Origin: Streptomyces sp. NBC_00083
Lineage (GTDB): Bacteria > Actinomycetota > Actinomycetes > Streptomycetales > Streptomycetaceae
Direction of reading: 5' to 3'
Assembly: GCF_026343295.1 (NCBI RefSeq)
Contig: NZ_JAPELY010000001.1
Coordinates: 1,302,001-1,366,000, forward strand
Length of the DNA stretch: 64,000 nt
Shown: positions 35,501 to 43,991 of the stretch, one piece after another
Position numbering within the stretch: the first letter of the stretch is position 1
Layout: every line of letters begins with the position of its first letter
Notes under the pieces: generated by a model
What the model saw: only the letters and a program-made list of their open reading frames with translations
The model's database searches: none
Told to the model about the DNA's origin: nothing
Made by a program: the position numbers and the translations under genes

Positions 35501-35831
35501 GCTGGCCGCGCTCGACCGGTCCGACGAGCCGCTCGCGCGGATGGTGGCGCCGGAGATGCTCTCCATCCAACTCCTCAGCGCTGCCTGGGCGTTGGCCGGA
35601 TCCGGCGGCACCGGCAACGGCATGGACGCGGCCCGCCTGATCGGGGCGCACGACGCCCTGCTCCCGGACGGGCACTTCTCCGCGCCCGTCGAGGCCGAGC
35701 AGCGGGCCAGCGCGGAACGGGCCACGCGCGCCGTGCTCGACGACGCCGCGTACGCCACCGGGTACGCCGAGGGCGGCGGCCTCCGTGCAGAGGAGGCCAC
35801 CGCCCTGGTGCGACGCGATCGCATGAAGTGA
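32520..35831 (+). CDS. AfsR/SARP-like BTAD regulator with ATPase and TPR regions
   Basis: A 1103-residue transcriptional regulator. Residues 1-85 form an OmpR-type winged helix that begins immediately at the start (VRYRILGNTQA), 90-235 a bacterial transcriptional activation domain (HRFERLTADGARAL to AIHAELL), about 260-560 an NB-ARC/AAA ATPase with P-loop GPGGAGKTRL (about 285) and Walker B LLLLDNCEHL (about 375), and the rest TPR-like helical repeats. Architecture matches AfsR-type activators of secondary metabolism or cell wall/stress genes. GTG at 32520 is used because the winged helix needs it; its Shine-Dalgarno site is weak. It faces an ABC exporter operon 14 bp away whose upstream region carries SARP-geometry repeats. 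Confidence 0.9.
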   Translation: MRYRILGNTQAQHPDGSPVALGGARLRALLTVLALRPGRATPVGVLVGEVWGDEPPADAPGALQALIGRLRRGLGHDAVFSAESGGYGLAAEADDIDLHRFERLTADGARALEDGDAAKAATLLDDALALWAGPALADLPDPGARAARAETRRLDARRLRLAAALALGRADETLAELAALCGTHPLDEPLNALRIRALRAAGRPAEALAAYESVRAVLADELGTDPGPELRAIHAELLNPVAEPAPPAPAPVPGNLRARLTSFVGRESELADIRGDLGSARLVTLLGPGGAGKTRLSQEVAEGAAERWPDGVWLAELAPLDDPAGVPAAVLTAVGARTTVLHSAGAEELRAADRHAGDPLVRLAEHCGPRRMLLLLDNCEHLIGAAAELAEYLLARCPQLVVLATSREPLGVPGELVRPVEPLAAPYALRLLAERGAAARPGFRVEDDPEAAAEICRRLDGLPLAIELAAARLRMLTTRQIADRLDDRFRLLTSGSRTVLPRQQTLRAVVDWSWELLEGSERAVLGRLAVFAGGCDLAAAEAVCAEDGPPGEAAAVAAHDVPEVLGSLVDKSLVVAAPDATGQMRYRLLETVAEYAGERLDTAGGRARAERRHLTYYRELARRTDGELRGPGQRAAIGLLEREYENLRTALRRSVALRDEQEALCLVHALLWYWQMRDLRAESRHWAQEAASLGPDPFAPPVTPAPPVYARCTDAPPPMAPDVLEEARRGVQLVQLASMDHDADVWSSPDALRRIRSIAGAYRPGLPQTCRMPGSLWFFPVVLTGDQELLQRVLDETVRACEELGYEWELAAAHQMRANVLANRTAWSGDAAGDADASLAMFRRLGDAWGAAEALAARGEAREKRGEFALAAEDFAAALQYAEQLDAHAQVMLLRARLAGVLLETGEEERGEAMLREILADDRRSGVEARLAARLVLSVWLGRTRRFDEAREQVEVMLRDLTSATLMLFQGFVLGVRAWIANEQGRYDDALSDALAALDRSDEPLARMVAPEMLSIQLLSAAWALAGSGGTGNGMDAARLIGAHDALLPDGHFSAPVEAEQRASAERATRAVLDDAAYATGYAEGGGLRAEEATALVRRDRMK

Positions 35832-35844
35832 CGACCGGCCGGCG

Positions 35845-36702
35845 TCAGGTGCGCTTGCGGAACTTGGCGACGGCGAGCGGCGCCATCACCAGGGTGATCC
35901 CCGCCGACCACGCGAGGGTCATCAGCGCGGAGTGGGCGACCGGACCGCCGGTGATCAGGCCGCGGGCCGCGTCCGCGAGGTTGGAGAGCGGGTTGTAGTC
36001 GGTGAAGGACTGGAGCCAGCCCGGCATCGTGGTCGGCTTGGCGAAGATGGACGAACCGAACTGCAGCGGCATCAGCACGAGCATGGCCACTCCCTGGACG
36101 GCCTGGGCCGTCTTCATGGTGAGTCCGAGCAGGATGAAGATCCACATGAGGGACGCGCCGAACACCAGCGACAGACCGACGGCGGCGAGCAGGCCCCACA
36201 CCGACGTGCTGACGCTGAAGCCCAGGATGAAGCCCATGATCAGCAGGATCGTGGTGGCCACGACCATGCGGCCGACCTCGACGATCATCTTGGCGATGAG
36301 CACGGACGACCGGGCGATGGGCATCGTCCGGAAACGGTCCATGACGCCCTTCTTGAAGTCGTCGTTGACGCCGGTGCCGACCGCCATCGCGATGTTGAGG
36401 CCCATCATCGCCATCAGGCCCGGCACCAGGTAGTTGACGTAGGCGCCCTGGTTGCCGTCGCCGAACATCGCGCCGCCGAAGACGTACACGAAGAGCAGCA
36501 CGAAGATGATCGGCATCAGGACGGCGTCGAACATCGACTCCGGGTCGGCCTTGATCTGGAGCATGTTGCGGCGCGCGAGGGCGCCGATGTGGCGCAGGTT
36601 GGCGCGCAGGCCGATCCGCGCGTCGTCGGACCCGGTGGCCGGCCGCGGAGCCCGGGGGGTCTGCTGGGCCGGCACGGTGACAGCGGTGGTGGTGGTGCTC
36701 AT
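35845..36702 (-). CDS. ABC-2 type exporter permease (DrrB-like)
   Basis: A 285-residue membrane protein with six predicted helices of the ABC2_membrane family. Conserved pieces: PESMFDAVLMPIIFVLLFVYVFGG (about 55), the PGLMAMMG segment and GVNDDFKKGVMDRFRTMP, the amphipathic coupling region typical of DrrB/NodJ proteins. It pairs with the ATP-binding protein encoded just upstream; the starts and stops overlap (ATGA at 36699-36702). Together they likely export a hydrophobic drug or lipid-like compound. The first 30 residues are a Pro/Ala-rich cytosolic leader. Confidence 0.92.
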   Translation of the reverse strand: MSTTTTAVTVPAQQTPRAPRPATGSDDARIGLRANLRHIGALARRNMLQIKADPESMFDAVLMPIIFVLLFVYVFGGAMFGDGNQGAYVNYLVPGLMAMMGLNIAMAVGTGVNDDFKKGVMDRFRTMPIARSSVLIAKMIVEVGRMVVATTILLIMGFILGFSVSTSVWGLLAAVGLSLVFGASLMWIFILLGLTMKTAQAVQGVAMLVLMPLQFGSSIFAKPTTMPGWLQSFTDYNPLSNLADAARGLITGGPVAHSALMTLAWSAGITLVMAPLAVAKFRKRT

Positions 36703-37736
36703 GCCGCGACCTCCTCGGTCTCACGGGTGGCGTCCTGGGCGTCGGCGGTCTTGTGGCCGGTGATGGCCAGGAACACCTCGTCCAGGCTGGGCAGGTGGGT
36801 GCCTATGTGGGCGATGCCGTAGCCGTGCGCCACCAACAGGCCGACGACCGCGGTCAGTTGCTCGTCGCTGAGGATCGGCACGTTGAGCATGCTCTCGTCG
36901 GGCACGACCTGGGTGCCCGAGACGCCGGCGAGGCCCGCCTCGGTGACGGCCCGCGCCATCGCGCCCAGCTGCTCCGGGTCGGTGGGCCGGATCTGCAGGG
37001 TGCGTCCGCCGACGCGCGCCTTCAGCTCGTCGACCTCGCCGTTGGCGATGACCCTGCCGCGGTCGATGACGGTGAGCTCGCTCGCGAGCTGCTCCGCCTC
37101 CTCCATGTACTGCGTGGTCAGCAGCACGGTGGCGCCCTCGGCGACCATCCGGCGCACCTCGTCCCACACCTCGTTGCGGGTGCGCGGGTCGAGGCCGGTC
37201 GTCGGCTCGTCCAAGTAGAGGACGGCCGGGTGGCCGATCATGGAGGCGGCCAGGTCGAGCCGGCGCCGCATGCCTCCGGAGTACGTCATCGCGGTCCGCT
37301 TGGCGGCCTCGGTGAGCGAGAAGCGCTCCAGGAGCTCGTCCGCGCGGGAACGGGCCTCCTGGCGCGACAGGTCGAGCAGCCGGCCGATCATGTACAGGTT
37401 CTCGCGGCCGGAGAGCTTCTCGTCGACCGAGGCGTACTGCCCGGTCAGGCCGATGGTGCGGCGCAGCTGGCGGGGCTGCTTCACCACGTCGTAGCCGGCC
37501 ACGACGGCGGTGCCGGCGTCCGGCACGAGCAGGGTGGACAGGCAGCGTACGAGCGTGGTCTTGCCGGCGCCGTTCGGTCCGAGCACACCGAGCACGGTGC
37601 CCTCGCGGACGTCCAGGTCGACGCCGTCCAGCGCCTTGGTGGAGCCGAAGTGCTTCACCAGCCCCCGTACGGAGACGGCGGTGCCGGCGGCGGCGCCGTC
37701 CCCGTTGCTGCCGGGCTTCTTGTCGATTCGCGTCAT
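36699..37736 (-). CDS. ABC exporter ATP-binding protein (DrrA-like)
   Basis: A 345-residue ATPase of the daunorubicin-resistance DrrA subfamily. Walker A GPNGAGKTT (about 52), Q-loop TGQYASVD, signature YSGGMRRRLDLA (about 140), Walker B VLYLDEPTTGLDP and the DrrA-type C-terminal domain ending with the regulatory beta strands (RTLQIRPTDPEQLG and on) are present. ATG at 37736 is chosen because the region just upstream holds heptamer repeats that look regulatory; a longer form from 37766 would read through them. First gene of a two-gene exporter operon. No resistance enzyme or biosynthetic gene is adjacent. Confidence 0.93.
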   Translation of the reverse strand: MTRIDKKPGSNGDGAAAGTAVSVRGLVKHFGSTKALDGVDLDVREGTVLGVLGPNGAGKTTLVRCLSTLLVPDAGTAVVAGYDVVKQPRQLRRTIGLTGQYASVDEKLSGRENLYMIGRLLDLSRQEARSRADELLERFSLTEAAKRTAMTYSGGMRRRLDLAASMIGHPAVLYLDEPTTGLDPRTRNEVWDEVRRMVAEGATVLLTTQYMEEAEQLASELTVIDRGRVIANGEVDELKARVGGRTLQIRPTDPEQLGAMARAVTEAGLAGVSGTQVVPDESMLNVPILSDEQLTAVVGLLVAHGYGIAHIGTHLPSLDEVFLAITGHKTADAQDATRETEEVAA

Positions 37737-37758
37737 GGACACCAAGGTGCCAGGCGCC

Positions 37759-37798
37759 GCCGACAATCCGCCGACAGGCGGCCGACAGACGACGGACA
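37759..37798 (-). promoter_or_regulatory. Heptamer direct repeats at 11-bp pitch (SARP-type site)
   Basis: GCCGACA occurs at 37759, 37770 and 37781, exactly 11 bp apart, and a looser fourth unit ACGGACA at 37792. On the gene strand these read TGTCGGC. Four-bp gaps between heptamers match the binding geometry of SARP regulators. The block ends 22 bp upstream of the exporter ATG. Confidence 0.6.
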
Positions 37799-37831
37799 GC
37801 CCGCCGATGGGGGAAGTCGGCGGACTGTCGT
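37791..37831. terminator. Imperfect hairpin between panB and the ABC operon
   Basis: GACGGACAG-CCCGCCGA (37791-37807) can pair with TCGGCGG-A-CTGTCGTC (37817-37831 region), with small bulges. It could end the panB transcript or form part of the exporter's control region, since it adjoins the heptamer repeats. Confidence 0.45.
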
Positions 37832-37879
37832 CGTGACCGCAGTGGCTGGTGGGCCGCCGGTGACCGGCGGCCGCTGCGC

Positions 37880-38758
37880 CTAGTGGAAGGTGTGCTCCTC
37901 GGCGGGGAACGACCCGCCGACGACCTCTCCCGCGAAGGCCTTCGCCGCGTCCCCGAGGGACTGGCGCAGGTTGGCGTACTGCTTGGTGAAGCGGGGGGTC
38001 TTCCCCGGCGTGAGACCCACCATGTCGGTGTAGACCAGCACCTGCGCGTCGCAGCCGACGCCCGCGCCGATGCCCACCGTCGGGATGTGCAGGCTGCGGG
38101 TCACCTCGGCGGCGAGCTCCGCGGGGACCAGTTCGAGGACGATCGCGAAGGCGCCCGCGTCCTGGACCGCCTTGGCGTCGCGCAGCAGCCGGTGCGCCGC
38201 CTCGTCGCCGCGGCCCTGCACCCGGTAGCCCAGGGTGTTCACGGACTGCGGGGTGAGGCCGATGTGGCCCATGACCGGGATGCCGGAGTCGACGAGCAGC
38301 CGGATCTGCTCGTGGCTGCGCTCACCGCCCTCCAGCTTGACCGCGCCGACGCCCGCGTCCTTGACCAGCCGCATGGCGCTGCGCAGCGCCTGCACCGGGC
38401 CCTCCTGGTACGAGCCGAAGGGCAGGTCGGCGACGACGAGGGCGCGCGAGGTGCCCCGTACGACGGCCGCGGACAGCATGGTGATCTCGTCGAGGGTGAC
38501 CGGGACGGTCGTCTCGTACCCGAGGTGGCAGTTGCCCATCGAGTCGCCGACGAGCAGCACCGGGATGCCGGCCTCGTCGAAGACCGAGGCGGTCATCGCG
38601 TCGTAGGCGGTGAGCATGGGCCACTTCTCGCCGCGCGCCTTGGCGCCCGCGATGTCGTGGACGGTGATGCGGCGGGTGCCCTTGCCTCCGTACAGCGCCT
38701 TGGGATCGCTGCTGTCGGAAGCCTTCGGGTTCTGGGCAGCCTGAACGTGTTGCGTCAT
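37880..38758 (-). CDS. panB: Ketopantoate hydroxymethyltransferase
   Basis: A 292-residue enzyme of pantothenate synthesis: it transfers a hydroxymethyl group from methylenetetrahydrofolate to 2-oxoisovalerate to form ketopantoate. The PanB TIM-barrel is well conserved: VLLVGDSMGNCHLGYETTV (about 71-89, metal-binding Asp and Ser), VKLEGGERSHEQIRLLVDSGIPVMGHIGLTP (about 140-170) and GIGAGVGCDAQVLVYTDM near the end. The N-terminal 25 residues (AAQNPKASDSSDPKALYGG) are an actinobacterial extension. ATG at 38758. No panC or panD is adjacent. It is transcribed divergently from the EmrB-type pump gene. Confidence 0.95.
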   Translation of the reverse strand: MTQHVQAAQNPKASDSSDPKALYGGKGTRRITVHDIAGAKARGEKWPMLTAYDAMTASVFDEAGIPVLLVGDSMGNCHLGYETTVPVTLDEITMLSAAVVRGTSRALVVADLPFGSYQEGPVQALRSAMRLVKDAGVGAVKLEGGERSHEQIRLLVDSGIPVMGHIGLTPQSVNTLGYRVQGRGDEAAHRLLRDAKAVQDAGAFAIVLELVPAELAAEVTRSLHIPTVGIGAGVGCDAQVLVYTDMVGLTPGKTPRFTKQYANLRQSLGDAAKAFAGEVVGGSFPAEEHTFH

Positions 38759-38919
38759 CGCAACGGCTCCTGTTCGTCATCTCGAAGCGCCCTCACGGCG
38801 TCTCCGGACCACATCCATGGTGGCATCCCGTGCCCCCTGCCGGGAAGTGGGTGTGACACGAACCGAACCGGCCACCCGGCCGCGCCGATGTCCGAAAAGT
38901 AAAGACCTCGCTATACGGC

Positions 38920-38944
38920 CCGATACGAGACGGCACCGTATCGG
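38920..38944. promoter_or_regulatory. Candidate TetR operator before the EmrB-type pump
   Basis: CCGATACG (38920-38927) and CGTATCGG (38937-38944) form an exact 8-bp inverted repeat around a 9-bp spacer. It lies 15 bp upstream of the pump's first start codon in an AT-richer segment, where a TetR dimer would block transcription. A TetR gene follows the pump on the same strand. Confidence 0.65.
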
Positions 38945-38959
38945 AATTGATTTACGCTG

Positions 38960-40573
38960 GTGCACATGTCAACCACGCCTACCGCGTCCGGCGCACCGGC
39001 CGCTCCCCGGATACCCGAAGCCGTCCACCGCCGACGCTGGGCGATCCTCGCCGTCCTGATGCTCAGCCTGCTGATCGTCGTCCTGGACAACTCCATCCTC
39101 AACGTCGCCGTCAAGACGATCGCGAGCCCCGCGCCCACCGGCCTCGGCGCCACCCAGAGCGAGCTGGAGTGGGCGATCAACGCCTACACGCTCGTCTTCG
39201 CCGGACTGCTCTTCACCTCGGGCCTGCTCGGCGACCGGCTCGGCCGCAAGAAGATCCTCCTCTTCGGCATCACCGTCTTCGGCCTCGGCTCGGTGCTCGC
39301 CGCGTTCTCGAACTCCCCGGACCAGCTCATCGCGTTCCGCGCCCTGATGGGCCTCGGCGGCGCCTTCGTGATGCCCGCCACCCTCGCCGTCCTCATGAAC
39401 GTCTTCGAGCGCGAGGAGCAGCCCAAGGCGATCGGCATCTGGGCCGGCGGCGTGGGCCTCGCCATCGCGATCGGCCCGATCACCGGCGGTGTCCTGCTCC
39501 AGCACTTCTGGTGGGGCTCGGTCTTCCTGGTCAACGTGCCGGTCGTGATCATCGCCCTGATCGCCATGGTCGTGCTCGTACCGGACTCCAAGGACCCCAA
39601 CCCCGGCAAGCTCGACCCGGTCGGCGTGCTGCTGTCCGTGGTCGGCCTCGTCCTGCTGGTGTACGGCATCATCCACGGCGGCGAACTGGCCGACTTCACC
39701 GATCCGACCGTGCTCGCCACGATCCTCGGCGGCATCGCGGTCCTCGTCGGCTTCGTCTTCTACGAGAAGCGCTGCGACCACCCCGCCATCGACATCGGCT
39801 ACTTCAAGAAGCCCGCCTTCTCGGCCGCCGTCGTCGCCATCGCGCTGACCTTCTTCGCGCTGATGGGCGTGACCTTCTTCTCCGTCTTCTACATGCAGAG
39901 CGTGCGTGGCTACAGCGCCCTGCAGTCCGGGCTGCTCATTCTGCCGCTCGCCGCCGCCCAGATGATCTTCGCGCCGCGGGCCCGGCTCGTCGTCGACCGG
40001 TTCGGCGCGCGCGCCGTCTGCACCGCGGGACTGATCCTGGTCGCCATCGGGCTCGCCGCCTTCGGCCTGTTCGACGCGAACACCCCGATCTGGCTGATGG
40101 AGGTCGTCTTCTTCCTCCAGGGCACCGGAATGGCCCACATCATGCCGCCCGTCACCGTCTCCATCATGCAGGCGCTGCCGCGCGAGAAGGCGGGCTCCGG
40201 CTCGGCCGTCAACAACACCTTCCGCCAGGTCGGCGGCGCGCTCGGCGTCGCCGTGCTCGGCTCGCTGCTCTCCACCGTCTACCGCGGCGACATCGAGGGC
40301 CACCTCGGCGCCGTCCCCGAAGGGGCGCGCAAGGCGGCCGGCGAATCCATCGAGGCGACCCTCGGCATCGCCGAGCGGATGGGCCCCGCCGGCAAGGCCC
40401 TCATCGGCCCGGCCGACGACGCCTTCATCCACGCCATGCACATCACCGCCCTCGCCTCCTCCGGGGTGGCCCTGCTCGGCGCGGTCGTCGTCGCGCTGTT
40501 CCTGCCGCCGAAGCCGCCCGCGGCGAACTCCCCGAAGGCGCAGGACCGTCCCACCGAGGCCGCCCGCCGGTAG
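38960..40573 (+). CDS. DHA2-family (EmrB/QacA) MFS drug exporter
   Basis: A 537-residue drug/proton antiporter with 14 predicted helices. DHA2 motifs are visible: [18 protein letters not shown] (motif D region, helix 1), [16 protein letters not shown] (motif A) and [24 protein letters not shown] (motif C and the helix 5-6 signature). Substrate unknown. Start is GTG at 38960 or ATG at 38966 (GTGCACATG); no Shine-Dalgarno sequence is visible before either, so a leaderless or very short leader mRNA is likely. A TetR gene follows 49 bp downstream and an inverted repeat precedes the gene, a usual autoregulated pump-repressor pair. Confidence 0.92.
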   Translation: MHMSTTPTASGAPAAPRIPEAVHRRRWAILAVLMLSLLIVVLDNSILNVAVKTIASPAPTGLGATQSELEWAINAYTLVFAGLLFTSGLLGDRLGRKKILLFGITVFGLGSVLAAFSNSPDQLIAFRALMGLGGAFVMPATLAVLMNVFEREEQPKAIGIWAGGVGLAIAIGPITGGVLLQHFWWGSVFLVNVPVVIIALIAMVVLVPDSKDPNPGKLDPVGVLLSVVGLVLLVYGIIHGGELADFTDPTVLATILGGIAVLVGFVFYEKRCDHPAIDIGYFKKPAFSAAVVAIALTFFALMGVTFFSVFYMQSVRGYSALQSGLLILPLAAAQMIFAPRARLVVDRFGARAVCTAGLILVAIGLAAFGLFDANTPIWLMEVVFFLQGTGMAHIMPPVTVSIMQALPREKAGSGSAVNNTFRQVGGALGVAVLGSLLSTVYRGDIEGHLGAVPEGARKAAGESIEATLGIAERMGPAGKALIGPADDAFIHAMHITALASSGVALLGAVVVALFLPPKPPAANSPKAQDRPTEAARR

Positions 40574-40622
40574 CGCGGGAGCCTCCGGGACAATCGGGGG
40601 GTCGACGAGAAGCGGAGCGGGC

Positions 40623-41243
40623 GTGACCCTGATGGACCACCAGCACAAGGACGGCGGACCACGGCGCGGGCGGCCCCGCTCCGAAGCCGTGGAGCGGCAG
40701 ATCCTGGAAGCCGTGATCGCGCTGCTGGAGGAGGGCGTACCGCTCGCCGGCCTCTCCATCGAACGCATCGCCCGCACCGCCGGCGTCGGCAAGGCCACCA
40801 TCTACCGGCGCTGGGCCGGCAAGGAGGAGCTGTACGTCGAGGTCGTCCAGTCCATGGAGTCGCCGAGCCCCCCGCTGCCCGGCGACTCCCTGCGCGGCGA
40901 CCTCGTCGCCACCGTCGACAACGTGCGGGTGCGCGGCGCGGCCAAGCGCTCCTCCGCCCTGCTGCACAACGTCTTCGCCCAGATGCAGAGCTATCCCAAG
41001 CTCTGGTCCAAGTACCACAGCCTGGTCGTCGATCCCCGCCGCCGGCTCCTCGACGAGGTGCTGCGGCGGGGCATCGCCAGCGGCGAACTCCGCGCGGACC
41101 TCGACGTCGACCTCGTCGGTGACCTCCTGGTCGCCCCGATGCTGGTGCGCACCCTGTGGCGGCCCGACGCCGAACTGCCGGGACCCGAGGTCGCCGAGCA
41201 CATCGTCGACGCCGTCCTCGAAGGGCTGCGCCCGCCCCGTTGA
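40623..41243 (+). CDS. TetR/AcrR-family repressor
   Basis: A 206-residue TetR regulator. The N-terminal HTH is textbook: LSIERIARTAGVGKATIYRRWAGKEELYVEVV (about residues 44-75), and the C-terminal ligand domain contains a TetR_C-like pattern (RLLDEVLRRGIASGELRADLD, then LVGDLLVAPMLVR). It very likely represses the DHA2 pump encoded immediately upstream and binds the inverted repeat at 38920-38944; this is inferred from gene order. GTG at 40623; an alternative ATG (MDHQHKDG) lies 3 codons later. Confidence 0.92.
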   Translation: MTLMDHQHKDGGPRRGRPRSEAVERQILEAVIALLEEGVPLAGLSIERIARTAGVGKATIYRRWAGKEELYVEVVQSMESPSPPLPGDSLRGDLVATVDNVRVRGAAKRSSALLHNVFAQMQSYPKLWSKYHSLVVDPRRRLLDEVLRRGIASGELRADLDVDLVGDLLVAPMLVRTLWRPDAELPGPEVAEHIVDAVLEGLRPPR

Positions 41244-41427
41244 ATATGCGCGTTGTGTCACAGGGCCCCGCGCACGGCTCCGACCTGGAACCCGGCACCC
41301 CGCCCGCTCGTCCTGCTGGCAGTGGAGATGTCGTGCGAGGAGCGCGACCGCAAGGAACGCCGCCCCGTTTTCGCCTAGGGTCGAACAGCGGGGAACGGTG
41401 TGCGAGAACAGCAGTGAGGACAGCGGT

Positions 41428-42450
41428 ATGGCGCGGGCGTACATGACGGAGACGGGCGACGGAAGCGCGGAGGACGAGCGCACCCGGTCCCGGTTCCAGC
41501 GCCTGCTCGACGGCTGGCGCGGCGATCCCGGCATCTGGCGCCGGGGTATCGCGGTCACGGCCATCGCCGTCGTCATCACCCTCGTGATGATCCTGCACTC
41601 GCACATCCCCAACTCGGTCGGCAACCTCGGCTCGCTCTCCGAGACCTTCCTGCCCTGGCTCGGCGTGTTCGTGCCGGTCCTGTTCGGCTTCGCGCTGTGG
41701 CGCCGCTCGGCGACCGCCCTCATCGCGCTGCTGCTCCCGACCATCGTCTGGCTCAACATGTTCGGCGGACTGCTCACCGACAAGCAGAGCGCGGGCGGCA
41801 ACCTGATCGTGGCGACCCACAACGTCAACGCCGACAACCCCGACCCGGTCGGCACCGCCCGGCAGGTCGCCGCGTCCGGCGCGCAGGTCGTCGCCCTTGA
41901 GGAGATCCCGGGCGACAAGGTCGACACGTACAAGAAGGCGCTCGCGGACCTCTACCCGTATCACTCGGTGCAGGGCACCGTCGGCCTGTGGTCCAAGTAC
42001 CAGCTGAGCGACAGCCGTCCGGTCGACATCAAGATGGGCTGGACGCGGGCGATGCGCTCCACCGTGAAGACCCCGACCGGCGATGTCGCGGTGTACGTCG
42101 CCCACATGCCGTCGGTCCGGGTCAAGCTGAACGCGGGCTTCACCGCCAACCAGCGGGACAACAGCGCCTACACGCTCGGTGAGGCAATCTCCGCCGAGCA
42201 GAACCAGAAGGTCATCCTGCTCGGCGACCTCAACGGCACGATGAACGACCGCTCCCTGAACAACATCACCGCCCAGATGCGCTCCACGCAGGGCGCGGCG
42301 GGCGACGGCTACGGCTTCAGCTGGCCGGCCGCGTTCCCGATGGCCCGCATCGACCAGATCATGGTCAAGGGCATCCAGCCGAAGTCGTCCTGGACCCTGC
42401 CGAGGACCGGCAGCGACCACCTGCCGGTCGCGGCCCGCCTCCAGGTCTGA
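41428..42450 (+). CDS. Membrane-anchored endonuclease/exonuclease/phosphatase-family protein
   Basis: A 340-residue protein with three N-terminal membrane helices (about 38-56, 66-82, 90-106) followed by an extracellular EEP domain. Catalytic features: THNVNADN (about 128), Glu in VVALEEIPG (about 155), LGDLNGTMND (about 264), RIDQIM and SDHLPV (about 330). EEP proteins are Mg-dependent phosphodiesterases acting on DNA or phospholipids; membrane-anchored actinobacterial types may act on secreted DNA or lipids. ATG at 41428 has GAGG 9 nt upstream. No partner gene is obvious. Confidence 0.85.
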   Translation: MARAYMTETGDGSAEDERTRSRFQRLLDGWRGDPGIWRRGIAVTAIAVVITLVMILHSHIPNSVGNLGSLSETFLPWLGVFVPVLFGFALWRRSATALIALLLPTIVWLNMFGGLLTDKQSAGGNLIVATHNVNADNPDPVGTARQVAASGAQVVALEEIPGDKVDTYKKALADLYPYHSVQGTVGLWSKYQLSDSRPVDIKMGWTRAMRSTVKTPTGDVAVYVAHMPSVRVKLNAGFTANQRDNSAYTLGEAISAEQNQKVILLGDLNGTMNDRSLNNITAQMRSTQGAAGDGYGFSWPAAFPMARIDQIMVKGIQPKSSWTLPRTGSDHLPVAARLQV

Positions 42451-42525
42451 GGCCCGGCCCGCGCGCGGCGCCCCGCCCGCCGTGGCCGACGTGCGGGCGC
42501 CCGCCGCCGCGCCGATCATGGGCCC

Positions 42526-43959
42526 ATGACGACCACGGACGCCTCCGACGAAGAACTCGCCACGGACGAGGGCACCACCCGGCGGTTCATCTCCTGGGTG
42601 ACGCTCGGCCTCATGACGACGGCGTCCGTCGCGAGCCTGCGCCCCTCGCCCTCCATGGCCATCTACGGCCTCGCCGCGATCTTCCTCTACCTGCTGCCGG
42701 CCGTCGTGTTCCTGCTCCCGACCGCCCTGGTCGGCGCCGAGCTGGCCTCCGGCTGGACCGGCGGCATCTACCGCTGGGTCAGCGAGGCGCTCGGCAAACC
42801 GCTCGGATTCCTCGCCGTGTGGTGCCAGTTCGCCATGACGATCGCGTACTACCCGAGCCTGCTCGCCTACGTCGCCTCGACCTTCGCGTACGTCATCAAC
42901 CCGCGCCTCGCCGAGAACGGGCCCTACGTCGCCGTCGTCATCGTGGTCATCTACTGGACCGGCGTGTGGATCTCCTCCCGGGGCACCAGGACCGTCGCCG
43001 GGCTCAGCTCCCTCGGGCTCGTCATCGGCACGCTCGTCCCGGGTGTGGTCCTCGTCGCCCTCGGCGTCGTCTTCCTCGGCCAGGGCAACCCCTCGGCCGC
43101 GCCCATGAGCCCCTCGCACTGGCTGCCGCCGTGGACCGGGCTCGCCAGCCTCGTCCTGATCGTCAACAACTTCCTCTCGTACGCGGGCATGGAGATGAAC
43201 GGCGTCCACGTGTCCTCGCTGCGCCGGCCCAAGCGCGAGTACCCGAGGTCGATGTTCCTCGCGACCGGCCTCGTGCTGCTGATCTTCATCCTTCCGGCCC
43301 TGGCCATCTCCTGGGTGATGCCGGCCAAGGAGCTGAGCCTCACCGCCGGTCTGATGCAGGCCTTCCAGGCGTTCTTCGACCACTTCCACATCGGCTGGAT
43401 GACCAGGGTCGTCGGCGTGATGCTGGTGGCGGCCGCGCTCGGCGGCATGCTGACCTGGCTCGCGGGCCCGGCCAAGGGCCTGGTGCTGCTCTCACGCCAG
43501 GAGGGGTACCTGCCGCCTTTCCTGCAGCGGCTGAACAAGTACGGCACCCCGCGCAACGTCATGGTCGCGCAGGGCGTCGTCACCACCCTCATCGGCATCC
43601 TGTACGCGTTCAGCGGCGACGTGTCGAGCGCGTACTGGATGTTCTCCGTCATCACGGTGCAGATCTATCTCATCGCCTACCTGCTGATGTTCGTCGCGGT
43701 GGTCCGGCTGCGCAGGACGCAGCCGGAGGTGGAGCGCGGGTTCACGGTGCCGGCCGTCGCGTGGGTCGCGGGCATCGGGTTCGTGGCGTCGGTGGCTGCC
43801 CTGTGCATCGGGTTCGTGCCGCCGGACCAGTTCGGCGACCAGCCGCTCTGGCGCTACCTCCTCATCGTCGGCGGCGGCCTCCTCGTGCTCGGCCTGCTCG
43901 CGCCGCTCGCCTTCCTGAAGTTCCGCAAACCCGGCTGGGTGCATCCGGACCACCGGTGA
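42526..43959 (+). CDS. APC-family amino acid permease/antiporter
   Basis: A 477-residue permease with 12 predicted helices of the amino acid-polyamine-organocation superfamily. Start FISWVTLGLMTTASVASLRPSP and the TM3 segment ELASGWTGGIYRWVSEALGKPLGFLAVW resemble the glutamate:GABA antiporter-like group. Substrate not determinable. ATG at 42526. It stands before a DUF998 gene (32 bp gap) and an alpha/beta hydrolase, all on the same strand, but a functional link is unclear. Confidence 0.88.
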   Translation: MTTTDASDEELATDEGTTRRFISWVTLGLMTTASVASLRPSPSMAIYGLAAIFLYLLPAVVFLLPTALVGAELASGWTGGIYRWVSEALGKPLGFLAVWCQFAMTIAYYPSLLAYVASTFAYVINPRLAENGPYVAVVIVVIYWTGVWISSRGTRTVAGLSSLGLVIGTLVPGVVLVALGVVFLGQGNPSAAPMSPSHWLPPWTGLASLVLIVNNFLSYAGMEMNGVHVSSLRRPKREYPRSMFLATGLVLLIFILPALAISWVMPAKELSLTAGLMQAFQAFFDHFHIGWMTRVVGVMLVAAALGGMLTWLAGPAKGLVLLSRQEGYLPPFLQRLNKYGTPRNVMVAQGVVTTLIGILYAFSGDVSSAYWMFSVITVQIYLIAYLLMFVAVVRLRRTQPEVERGFTVPAVAWVAGIGFVASVAALCIGFVPPDQFGDQPLWRYLLIVGGGLLVLGLLAPLAFLKFRKPGWVHPDHR

Positions 43960-43991
43960 CCGTGCGCCGCCCCGGTACGCTTGGCCCCACT

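Noticed and set aside
36699..37766. Longer start for the ABC ATPase at 37766
   Set aside because: It would run through the regulatory-looking heptamer repeats and has no better ribosome site than ATG at 37736.
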